From the NCBI GenBank assembly GCA_030601615.1, contig JAUVTH010000084.1, positions 1 to 6,339 of the forward strand: DNA of 6,339 nucleotides, read 5' to 3'. A program made the translations under genes and the position numbers. The notes under the pieces are model-generated. The model was not told where the DNA came from. It ran no database searches and saw only the letters and a list, made by a program, of their open reading frames with translations. Numbering within the stretch: the first letter of the stretch is position 1; every line of letters begins with the position of its first letter. This DNA comes from Gemmatimonadota bacterium. Lineage in GTDB: Bacteria > Gemmatimonadota > Gemmatimonadetes > Palauibacterales > Palauibacteraceae. Shown here piece by piece: positions 1 to 6,339 of the stretch.

Positions 1-3000
1 GGGCACGGTGTGTACCTGGCTCAGGTCGGTCGGACCGGTGGCAGCGGAGGCGCTCTCGACTCTCCACACCAGGGTCAGTCCTGGAACCAGGAGCGGCCGG
101 GTGGCCGTGCCTGCGCCCGTGTACGACTTCACGTACTGATAACCGCTGGGGTCCTCGGAATCGAACGAGGCATCGTCGGCGGTCACGGCGCCGGAGTACA
201 TGCGCAGCGTCCAGGTCGTCCCGTCCGCCGGGAGTTCGCTCATCTCGAAGATGTAACGCTCTCCGTGAATGTAGAGGCCGAAGCCCCGACCCGTCTGCGA
301 CAGGCCATCGTAGAAGTTCTGTCCATCGGCAATCCCATCCGTGCTGACCGGAACGAGACTCGGTGCTTCCACCAGGTCCACGCTCGGTCCGACCGGATTC
401 CAGTTGAATCGACCCGTTCCGGCACCGCCGCATTCACCCCCGCCTACTCCGTCCCGGATCGTTTCGAGCACCGGGTCCAGGTAGTTGAAGTCGTTCCAGT
501 CGATCAATCCGTTCCCATTCGCGTCGGTCGTCAGGAAGCCCCAGCTAGCCCTCACGTTCGGGGCGAATGGCACCCCCGTGCCGTGCGTCACGTTGCGCAC
601 AGAGATAGTCCCGCCCTGCCACGTCATCTCGAGGTCCGATGCCACACCCAGTTTCCCCGCCGCGCGCTCGAAGCACACCTTCTCGAAGTGAGAGCAGTCG
701 TCGCCGCCGAAGCACGACACCGGCGCGCCCGGCTCTACGGACGTGTAGGCGATCGGCGACCCCACGGTATCGGCCGCGTCCCGGTGACCGACACGGATGC
801 AGCGCGCCGGATCGGCTACTTCCTCGCTCGTCCCGTCGAACCAGCGCGATCCCCCGTGATCGACATATTCCGTTAGCCATCGCCGGTTCTGCGAGCCCTC
901 GGCCGCGCTCAGATTCAGTGCCTCGTTGAATTCGCCGGTCGCTATGGCGTTTCCGCTTGCGGCCGGAATCCCGAACGCCTCCAGCGACTCCGGGTCGAAC
1001 TCGACCTCCCGCTCCACGAGCGTGGCCGTCTTCGGAAGCGGCTCCTCGCCGAAGTTGGCCCACCACGGGTTGTAGATGTCTACCACTTCCATAGAATCGG
1101 AGCCGTCCTGTGATACCGAGAGATACGCTTTCAGGCAGACGTGGAACGGGTCCCCCCCGGCGGGACCGGCCTCGGTGGGCGTGCCGAACGAAGAGCCGAG
1201 GCTGAATACGGGGACGACGCTGTCGATGCGGGCTGCCAGGGCAAACGTCGGAAGCAGGCGCTCGAGCAGGGGCTGGAACGTTTGCTCGACTGCGTCCGTG
1301 GCCGGCATGGACCCTGAGAACGTACCCGCCAGCTCGTCGATCCTCGGCAGCGGCGCATCGGGATCAAGGGGCTCACCGTTCTCGCCGGCGAGGAACACCT
1401 CCAGGTTCGCGTAGACCACCTCCGGCGCGTCCGCCCGGGGGACCGTGGATTGGTCGATCATGGCGGACCGCAGGGTGTGCGGTCCCGAGGCCATCGAGTT
1501 CAGGTCGAACGCGGTGACCGAATAGAAGTATGTGAAGTTGTTGACTACATCCGTGTCAACGTACGAATACGGTACGGCCGTGTCGCGCAGCGGACGGACC
1601 TCACCAATGTCCCGATCCGCCAGGATGGCCGTGTCCACCGTAGCCGAGGTAGGCATACGGGAAACGCCACCGCCTGGCGGCCCCCCGGGCCCTCCATTAT
1701 TGAACACGAGCTGAGTGTCGATTAGCCGGACGAGAGGCTCCCCCTCGGTAGCGGGACACACCTCGCCGACCGCGTAGCCGATCACGGGAATCAGGTTCCC
1801 CGTCTCCGGACTGATCGCCTCCGCCCCAACGTCCTCATCCGGATGGACCGTCTCGCACGTGTAGTCGTAGTAGCGCGTGTCGGCGAAATCGAACTGCGTC
1901 ACGAGTGCCAGCCGGCCACGCGCAGTGCCGCGCCAGATCCGGTATCCTTCCACGTCAAACTGCCGGTAGTTCGGGTTGTACAGCGCCGACTCGGGATCGC
2001 CGGCCACCTCGAAGAACGGATCGCCTGCGGTCTCGGTCGCGCTCGGTTCCCACACCACGGTCACGTTGTCGTCCCCCGGGACCAGATAGAACGCCGGGCG
2101 TTCCGGCGCGAAGCCGAGCAGGAAGGCGTTCTCGAACACCGTCTGGGCTACCAGGGCACGGCCCAGAAGGCTGCCCGGCACGACGCGGACGTCGAACTGG
2201 CTGATCCGATTGGAGGGGTGCTCGACCGAAGGCGGGTACAGAGCGCCGGACGGCGGTGGGCCCTCGTAGCTGATCCAGCCGGCTCCGCGCTCAATCGTGT
2301 TCACCTCATTCTCGGCTGCGGTCAGCACCTCGGTGCAATTCAGGCCGCTCGGGTCGCAGCCGCGGCCACTCGCGAAACCCGGGTGGAACGAGGGCACGCC
2401 GGGCTGATTGATGTCGTTGTTGTCACTATACGCGATGATCCCGGACGGAGTCCCGTCGGGCATGGTCTCGACGGTGGGAGCCACCAGGTGCGCAACCACC
2501 ATGGTCGCGCCCTGTCCGGGTGCCAGCGTGAACGGGCCCGAGGCCTGGTAGCTCCGGATGTCTTCCGACCTGATCGGTACGAAACAGATCGAGCGCTCGG
2601 TGGTTTCCGTAGACAGGGTCTGGATCTCCGCCGGAATATTGCAGGGGGGATCGCCACGGCTGAGGTCGAGATTGCCCGACAAGTAGCGCCACACCTGCGG
2701 TATTCCGATCGGATCGGGGAACGCCGAGTTCTGACCGCCTATGAACACCGACATCATGGAGAGCCCGATCTCCTCACCGGTGTCCTGGTCCAGCGGGCTC
2801 TTCAGGAACTTGATTCCGGCGAATCCGGGGGCTCCGGTGAAGAAAGGCGGGTGGAATACCGACGGCGGGTATTGTTCCCACGAAGCGGGCCGGAAACCTC
2901 CGTGATACGCGATCGTCATGTCGAACGGGAGAATGGCCGTCGCGAAGTTCTGGCTGTAATCGGCCACGTCGTTGTCCGCCGCCATGGCCACGTACACGTC

Positions 3001-3774
3001 ATGGTAGGTCCAACCCTCGTCCGGAAGGGCATCGTCTCCCCCGAAGTAGGCCAGCTCGTTGAGTTGCTGGAAGTCGGGATCGTCCGTGACGTTCTCGAAT
3101 TCGAGCACGAAGTAGATGACCGACTCGTTGCCCGACGGATAGCTCCAGCTCATGCTGCGCTGCGTGATCTGTACGCCCATGGGATGCGAGCGCTCCGACG
3201 TATGGGCGGGGTCTCCGTCCCAGTACTGCACCCAGCTGTCATGCTGCGAGGCCGTCTTCCGGCCCAGGAGGATGGGCGCGAAGACCTCCGGGTCGTCGAT
3301 GTAGGCATCGGCAGGCCAGTTCTCCAGATCGTCCGGGTCGAGGGAGTCGTAGATCTGTGTCACGTGGCTCCCGTGTGCTCGCAGGCGGCCGTCGTAGAAC
3401 AGAGCGCCGACCGTGTCGAGCGCCCAGGGCCCCGCCTCAGCATCGGTGATGCCCGCGATCTGGAATCCCGAAGCCCAGATATACGCGTTTGGCGTTCCAG
3501 TAGGGAACCACCCGCCATTCCCGTCCGGACTCTCGTTGTCGAAGCAGATGAGCCCATCGTTCAGGATCGTGCACTGGAGTCGGTTCGATGACAGCACCAC
3601 GCGCGGTCCGGCAAACAGGCCGAAGTTGTCCCTCACCCGGGTACGCTTGTCGACCTCCTGCGCCACCCCGATCAAGGTTTCGACGGAGGCTGTCAGCAGC
3701 GCCAACAGCAACACCATACCCGCATTTCGACGGCCCCTCATCCGGATTCGCGCACGTCCGATCGAGTCTGTCAT
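1..3774 (-). CDS. Large secreted multidomain protein of unknown function, 3' end cut by the window edge
   Basis: The minus strand reads open from the ATG at 3774-3772 to base 1: 1258 codons, no stop, with the end of the gene off the window. The predicted product is exported: residues 13-19 are Arg-rich and precede a hydrophobic stretch (MVLLLALLTASV, 20-31), with plausible cleavage after A38. Domains in order: a beta-rich N-terminal region (about 43-440), with motifs such as SQHDSWVQYWDGDPAH (176-191) and SGPFTLAPGQGATMVVA (412-428); a fibronectin-III-like module (about 557-760); a C-terminal region (about 860-1258) with an EF-hand loop at 1084-1095 and a stretch ELPADGTTWTLRMYSG (1179-1194 region). 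There are 14 Cys, several closely paired, which fits disulfides outside the cytoplasm. No catalytic motif is recognised. From memory, proteins with this plan occur in Gemmatimonadota and FCB-type bacteria; this is not verified. The start could instead be M12; neither Met has a convincing Shine-Dalgarno. It follows the receptor gene by 75 bases and is probably cotranscribed. The gene call is firm; the function is open. Confidence 0.92.
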   Translation of the reverse strand, partial: MTDSIGRARIRMRGRRNAGMVLLLALLTASVETLIGVAQEVDKRTRVRDNFGLFAGPRVVLSSNRLQCTILNDGLICFDNESPDGNGGWFPTGTPNAYIWASGFQIAGITDAEAGPWALDTVGALFYDGRLRAHGSHVTQIYDSLDPDDLENWPADAYIDDPEVFAPILLGRKTASQHDSWVQYWDGDPAHTSERSHPMGVQITQRSMSWSYPSGNESVIYFVLEFENVTDDPDFQQLNELAYFGGDDALPDEGWTYHDVYVAMAADNDVADYSQNFATAILPFDMTIAYHGGFRPASWEQYPPSVFHPPFFTGAPGFAGIKFLKSPLDQDTGEEIGLSMMSVFIGGQNSAFPDPIGIPQVWRYLSGNLDLSRGDPPCNIPAEIQTLSTETTERSICFVPIRSEDIRSYQASGPFTLAPGQGATMVVAHLVAPTVETMPDGTPSGIIAYSDNNDINQPGVPSFHPGFASGRGCDPSGLNCTEVLTAAENEVNTIERGAGWISYEGPPPSGALYPPSVEHPSNRISQFDVRVVPGSLLGRALVAQTVFENAFLLGFAPERPAFYLVPGDDNVTVVWEPSATETAGDPFFEVAGDPESALYNPNYRQFDVEGYRIWRGTARGRLALVTQFDFADTRYYDYTCETVHPDEDVGAEAISPETGNLIPVIGYAVGEVCPATEGEPLVRLIDTQLVFNNGGPGGPPGGGVSRMPTSATVDTAILADRDIGEVRPLRDTAVPYSYVDTDVVNNFTYFYSVTAFDLNSMASGPHTLRSAMIDQSTVPRADAPEVVYANLEVFLAGENGEPLDPDAPLPRIDELAGTFSGSMPATDAVEQTFQPLLERLLPTFALAARIDSVVPVFSLGSSFGTPTEAGPAGGDPFHVCLKAYLSVSQDGSDSMEVVDIYNPWWANFGEEPLPKTATLVEREVEFDPESLEAFGIPAASGNAIATGEFNEALNLSAAEGSQNRRWLTEYVDHGGSRWFDGTSEEVADPARCIRVGHRDAADTVGSPIAYTSVEPGAPVSCFGGDDCSHFEKVCFERAAGKLGVASDLEMTWQGGTISVRNVTHGTGVPFAPNVRASWGFLTTDANGNGLIDWNDFNYLDPVLETIRDGVGGGECGGAGTGRFNWNPVGPSVDLVEAPSLVPVSTDGIADGQNFYDGLSQTGRGFGLYIHGERYIFEMSELPADGTTWTLRMYSGAVTADDASFDSEDPSGYQYVKSYTGAGTATRPLLVPGLTLVWRVESASAATGPTDLSQVHTVP
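490..525 (-). other. EF-hand-type calcium-binding loop in the secreted protein (residues 1084-1095)
   Basis: The twelve residues DANGNGLIDWND match the EF-hand loop pattern: D at position 1, N at 3, N at 5, G at 6, I at 8, D at 9 and an acidic residue at 12. Only one loop is visible, as in dockerin half-repeats and other single extracellular calcium loops. It sits just after a short aromatic strand (ASWGFLTT) and is followed by FNYLDPVLETIRDG, which could form the exiting helix. Calcium binding is inferred from the motif. Confidence 0.75.
1495..2106 (-). other. Fibronectin type III-like module with long insertions (about residues 557-760)
   Basis: Three landmarks of an FN3 fold appear in order: the early core-Trp strand DDNVTVVWEPS (568-578, W575), the middle strand FDVEGYRIWRG (606-616) and the late Tyr-rich strand NNFTYFYSVTAFD (745-757). 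The spacing is about twice that of a normal FN3 domain of about 90-100 residues, because roughly 130 residues separate the middle and last landmarks. That insertion contains Cys640 and Cys673 and a Gly/Pro-rich loop (691-703). FN3 modules usually serve as spacers or binding domains in extracellular proteins. The call rests on motif recognition only. Confidence 0.6.
2455..3648 (-). other. N-terminal beta-rich region of the secreted protein (about residues 43-440)
   Basis: This part is rich in aromatic and acidic residues and in short alternating hydrophobic stretches such as VIYFVLEFENVTDD (219-232), which suggests beta-sandwich strands. An acidic segment, DVYVAMAADNDVADY (259-273), could bind a divalent cation. 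Cys68/Cys77 and Cys378/Cys397 are spaced as possible disulfides. The closing strand-like motif is SGPFTLAPGQGATMVVA (412-428). I recognise the pattern from large exported proteins of FCB-type bacteria but cannot name a domain family. Boundaries are approximate. Confidence 0.5.
3661..3774 (-). other. Signal peptide of the large secreted protein (residues 1-38)
   Basis: The N-terminus has a basic segment (RIRMRGRRNAG, residues 9-19), a hydrophobic core (MVLLLALLTASV) and a small-residue ending GVA before Q39, which meets the -3/-1 rule for signal peptidase I. No lipobox Cys is present, so this is not a lipoprotein signal. If translation starts at M12 the signal peptide would have a more usual length of about 27 residues, so M12 (codon 3739-3741) is a serious alternative start. 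Export by Sec is inferred. Confidence 0.75.
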
Positions 3775-3849
3775 GTCAGTTTCGTCGCGTTTTGGTTTCA
3801 GAGGTACCGGGACGATCGGCCTTCTCCCCTCGCTGATTCCGGATGGATG
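3775..3849 (-). other. 75-base gap between receptor and secreted-protein genes
   Basis: No inverted repeat followed by a T-run is visible on the minus strand, so no intrinsic terminator is supported, and no convincing -35/-10 pair is seen. This fits cotranscription of the two genes. A purine-rich AGGGGAGAAGG (3820-3830) resembles a Shine-Dalgarno but lies about 45 bases upstream of the ATG with no ATG, GTG or TTG at a useful distance. The receptor's TGA and the downstream ATG are in the same frame, and the 25 codons between them contain no further stop. Confidence 0.6.
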
Positions 3850-6339
3850 TCAGAAAGCCAACCTGAGGCCGAGGCGGAGCGACTGGTTCGAGGGCGCCAT
3901 GATGTGCTCACCGCCAAAGTGGTACCAATCCTGGGTGAAAGCCGTGGTCTGCTCCTCGACCGTGAAGATTCCGTCGCCGTTGCCGAACCGTTCCTCGGCC
4001 CGCATGAGCATGAACGTGTTGAAGGCGTTGTCTTGCGACTCCGCCGCGATGTCGAAGTCGCGGATGTTCGTATCGCCGTCGAGGAGCGGATCCGTGAGCG
4101 CCTCTCCCGCCCATTGTTCCAGGGCCAGGTTGTTCCTGATATCGCCGGTCTCGCCGAACACGAAATCGGTTCGCGCGATGTCGAACGGATTCCTCCAGTC
4201 CACGAACGCCTGCACGTTCAGGCCGCGCCCAAGGCTGAATCCCTTACTGAGCCTGATGTCGAACTCGATCTGCCACGGCATCGTCAGACCGCCGAACGAG
4301 GAAGTGACGGAGCTGCCGCGGCTGGGAGGCACCATCGTTGCCCCACCGGTGTTCTCCAACTTCGTGAACCGCTGTCCGGACCGGGCGTACAGGATCGTGA
4401 ACACGCCCACGTCGTTGAGAATGGCGCCAAGCGTGGTTCCGGCCATGTAGTCCCGCGGCAGTCGCAGGCTTCCGGTGACGGCAATGTTGTGCTTCCGGGC
4501 CGACTCCATCGGGAGCAGCACCTCGGGGGGATCGACCGGCTTGCCGGTCTGGAACGCGAGGTTCGAGCTGGAGTTGCTCGTGAGGTTGAAGTAGGTCCAC
4601 GGGTCCCAGCCGGTTCCGCGTGCGTCGAGAAACGTATAGGACACGTTCCCGACGAAGAGATTGCCGACCGCCTTGTCCAGCTTGACCTCGAAACCGTTGG
4701 ACTCCGTGAAGTCGAGGTTGGTGAGCACGCGCTGGTAGACGATCAAGCCGGGATTGTTCGGGTCCTCGTAAGGGAGGCTGCGACGGGACAGCGCGTGCCG
4801 CTGCTTCTTGTTGAAGGCAGAGATGTCGATCACGAAGCTCTGCCCGATCAACTGCCGGTAGCCGAACTCGAAGCTCCGCGTACTCGGGAGCTGAACGTCA
4901 CGCCCCGCATCCCACAGCCCGGCCTGCGAGGCGCCCGTCGGGCCCGTCATCATGGCCCCGCCACCGAAGATGGCCGGCGTCTGCACAAACTTCCCGTAGC
5001 TCAGCCGGAAGGTCGACGTGGGCGTCACCGGGAAGCTGGCGCCCAAACGGGGGCTCCATTCCGTCTTGCTCGAGACCGGTATCCAGTTCGAGAGGCACGT
5101 TCCGTCCGGGTTGTCGGCCGTCACCCCACCGCACGGCTCGTCCCACTTCGGAACCCACTCCCCTACTTTCGAATCCCACCGGATGTAGCCCGCCTGCAGG
5201 CTGTCGGGCACGTTGCCACCCGTGAAGCCGGGCACACGCGGGTAATCGACGTTCGGGTCAACGTAGTCGAGGCGGATTCCAGCCTCGAGCACCAGGTCGC
5301 CCACGTCCAGCCGGTTCTGCAGGAAGGCGCCCATTCGCTTCGGCGCCGCCAGGTTCACGTTGGGGATTCCGCGATACAGCCACATGTCCGCCCGGCTCAG
5401 ATCCACGTCCATGTACTCACCGCCTAGCTTCAGGCGGTTGAACCTTCCGATCTGCCAGTCGATCACCGCCCGGGCCTGCAGTCGGTCCTCTGACCTGATC
5501 TGGAGCCCCGCGTTCGCCGGCCCGCTGATGGGAAACCAGTTGTAGAATCCGTACGGGTTGGCCCGCAGGTTCTCGCCGATGCCGGTCACCGTCTGCTTGT
5601 CCCGGAGATCTTCCAGGCGGCCCGGATAAACGGCCGTGCTGTCCTCGAAGATCGTCCCGCTGCGCCCGGCCTGGAGCTCGAGCTCTCCCGGGTCAAACAG
5701 GTTGAGCCCCTGGCGGACAATGGTCGGGTCTACGTGAAACTTGGCATCGCTCCAGGTGAACCCAAACGAGGAGGACTGGTGGCTGAGGTACCAATCAGGA
5801 TCCAGGATGCCCTCTTCCATTTGGTCGGCCTGATAACTGAGCCGTACATCGAGGGCGATCTGCTGGGTGGGCGACTGGGCCAGCGTCAGAAACGTGCCGA
5901 GAGTGAACGCATCTCGGCTGTTTACGTTTCCGTCCATGTTGTCGGACCGGTATAGCGAGGTGAGACTGCCGGTTCGCCTGTACCACTGGTACCGGTTTCG
6001 CGTGTAGCCGAACGTGACTCGGGATCCGCGCGGAAGCTGCCAGTTGAGGTTCCCCGTGAACAGGTAATTGTCGTTCCATCCGTATGGCTGGATCCGGCTG
6101 TCCCACAGCGTGAAGGCGGGGGCGGCGAGCGCTACCGAATCGGTGGCGCCTTCCGTCGTCGATCCGCGGGGAAGCGTGAAAATCGCGGGCTCGCCGGCCG
6201 TGCACAGATCCACGTACTGCGGGGAATCCGGGCAGGTGTCGGTGTTGTCCTGCACCCAGTATCCGGGTCCCCCCTCGTTGTCGAAGTAGGAACGGCCGGT
6301 AGCGGCTCCCGCCACGAAGAACGTCAGAGGGCCGGCGAT
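3850..6339 (-). CDS. TonB-dependent outer membrane receptor, 5' end cut by the window edge
   Basis: The frame is open from the right edge to the TGA at 3850-3852, giving 829 residues; the true start is off the window. An in-frame GTG at 6315 is internal, because the frame continues upstream as IAGPLTFFVAGA, a 'GPl..FFv.g' segment typical of the plug-to-barrel junction. The rest is barrel: alternating aromatic/polar strands with long loops, blocks typical of TonB-dependent receptors (EWSPRLGASFPVTPTSTFRL, then SYGKFVQTPAIF; SFEFGYRQLIGQSFVIDISA), and a final strand SLRLGLRLAF with the terminal Phe recognised by the Bam machinery. Such receptors import scarce substrates (siderophores, cobalamin, glycans, peptides) using energy from TonB-ExbBD. 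The substrate cannot be told here. Its only four Cys form two close pairs, probably in outer loops. An EF-hand-like loop lies near the end. The length and long loops resemble SusC-like or carboxypeptidase-regulatory-domain receptors, but the N-terminal domain that would decide this is missing. Confidence 0.93.
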   Translation of the reverse strand: MAGPLTFFVAGAATGRSYFDNEGGPGYWVQDNTDTCPDSPQYVDLCTAGEPAIFTLPRGSTTEGATDSVALAAPAFTLWDSRIQPYGWNDNYLFTGNLNWQLPRGSRVTFGYTRNRYQWYRRTGSLTSLYRSDNMDGNVNSRDAFTLGTFLTLAQSPTQQIALDVRLSYQADQMEEGILDPDWYLSHQSSSFGFTWSDAKFHVDPTIVRQGLNLFDPGELELQAGRSGTIFEDSTAVYPGRLEDLRDKQTVTGIGENLRANPYGFYNWFPISGPANAGLQIRSEDRLQARAVIDWQIGRFNRLKLGGEYMDVDLSRADMWLYRGIPNVNLAAPKRMGAFLQNRLDVGDLVLEAGIRLDYVDPNVDYPRVPGFTGGNVPDSLQAGYIRWDSKVGEWVPKWDEPCGGVTADNPDGTCLSNWIPVSSKTEWSPRLGASFPVTPTSTFRLSYGKFVQTPAIFGGGAMMTGPTGASQAGLWDAGRDVQLPSTRSFEFGYRQLIGQSFVIDISAFNKKQRHALSRRSLPYEDPNNPGLIVYQRVLTNLDFTESNGFEVKLDKAVGNLFVGNVSYTFLDARGTGWDPWTYFNLTSNSSSNLAFQTGKPVDPPEVLLPMESARKHNIAVTGSLRLPRDYMAGTTLGAILNDVGVFTILYARSGQRFTKLENTGGATMVPPSRGSSVTSSFGGLTMPWQIEFDIRLSKGFSLGRGLNVQAFVDWRNPFDIARTDFVFGETGDIRNNLALEQWAGEALTDPLLDGDTNIRDFDIAAESQDNAFNTFMLMRAEERFGNGDGIFTVEEQTTAFTQDWYHFGGEHIMAPSNQSLRLGLRLAF
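3853..3882 (-). other. C-terminal beta-signal of the receptor barrel
   Basis: The last ten residues, SLRLGLRLAF, alternate polar and hydrophobic residues and end in Phe. This is the usual signal by which the BamA complex recognises and closes outer membrane beta-barrels. It shows that the 3' end of the gene is intact and that the TGA is the authentic stop. Confidence 0.85.
3952..3987 (-). other. Degenerate EF-hand-like loop near the receptor C-terminus
   Basis: Residues 785-796 (counted from the window edge) read FGNGDGIFTVEE. Aligned to an EF-hand loop this gives N at 3, D at 5, G at 6, a hydrophobic residue at 8 and E at 12, but F instead of D at position 1. It lies between a helix-like segment (NAFNTFMLMRAEERF) and the final strands. 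It is acidic and may be a turn or a weak cation site; calcium binding is uncertain. Confidence 0.4.
6202..6234 (-). other. Probable disulfide-bonded loop in the receptor (Cys36-Cys46)
   Basis: Two of the receptor's only four cysteines sit ten residues apart in CPDSPQYVDLC, directly after the plug/barrel junction and within a polar loop. The other two (Cys403 and Cys415, codons 5131-5133 and 5095-5097) are also closely spaced, in a Gly/Asp-rich loop. The even number and close spacing suggest two small disulfide loops on the outer face. This is inferred from spacing only. Confidence 0.5.

Noticed and set aside
10..876. 288-codon open frame on the plus strand, and a 173-codon minus frame at 545-1066
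   Set aside because: Both overlap the open 1258-codon minus frame, which continues through here with the EF-hand loop and strand motifs; both alternatives have low-complexity Arg/Gly-rich translations.
1843..3591. 582-codon open frame on the plus strand
   Set aside because: It lies opposite the secreted-protein gene. Its translation is Arg/Val/His-rich with no domain or signal peptide, while the minus strand gives a coherent exported protein with domain motifs.
3775..3849. Terminator or promoter in the gap between the genes
   Set aside because: Only short palindromes (CGATCG, GGTACC) are present, with no stem plus T-run and no convincing -35/-10 pair.
3413..4450. 345-codon open frame on the plus strand spanning both genes and the gap
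   Set aside because: Crosses the junction of two convincing minus-strand genes; its Ser/Arg/Pro-rich product has no recognisable feature.
3847..5427. 526-codon open frame on the plus strand
   Set aside because: Antisense to the receptor barrel, whose minus-strand reading has clear receptor blocks and a terminal Phe. The plus product is a charged, GC-driven shadow.
6313..6315. In-frame GTG as the start of the receptor
   Set aside because: The frame continues upstream to the window edge with the typical GPLTFF segment, and an 821-residue product starting here would lack a signal peptide and plug.
1..6339. CRISPR arrays, tRNA or rRNA genes, insertion sequences, tandem repeats
   Set aside because: No repeated spacer-like units, RNA signatures, transposase motifs or flanking inverted repeats were seen; the window is almost fully occupied by two protein genes.

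Overview
The window looks like a piece of a GC-rich, Gram-negative bacterial chromosome (diderm, with an outer membrane). It holds two large partial genes, both on the minus strand and separated by 75 bases. The style of both proteins recalls Gemmatimonadota or related FCB-type lineages: a TonB-dependent receptor barrel ending in Phe, followed by a very long secreted protein with a fibronectin-III-like module, paired cysteines and a 'DLSQVHTVP' segment. That placement is from memory of protein style, not from a marker gene, and is only a suggestion.

Layout, in the direction of transcription (right to left). From the right edge down to 3850 runs a TonB-dependent outer membrane receptor. Its signal peptide and most of its plug lie off the window, so what is seen is the end of the plug region and essentially the whole beta-barrel, finishing at a C-terminal Phe. 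After a 75-base gap with no visible terminator or promoter, a second gene starts at 3774 and stays open for 1258 codons to the left edge, where it is cut before its stop. It encodes a secreted protein with an N-terminal signal peptide, a large N-terminal beta-rich region, a fibronectin-III-like module with long insertions, a C-terminal region with one textbook EF-hand calcium loop, and 14 cysteines, many closely paired.

How they may work together: same strand, short gap and no terminator suggest one transcript. The first product is an energy-dependent outer membrane importer. The second is probably exported across the inner membrane and may be exposed on the surface or in the periplasm. A receptor plus large secreted partner resembles SusC/SusD pairs in arrangement, but the partner shows no SusD-like feature and its function is unknown. 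No RNA genes, mobile elements, CRISPR arrays, tandem repeats or defence genes were seen. Both strands carry long open frames opposite the two genes; these are GC-driven shadows.
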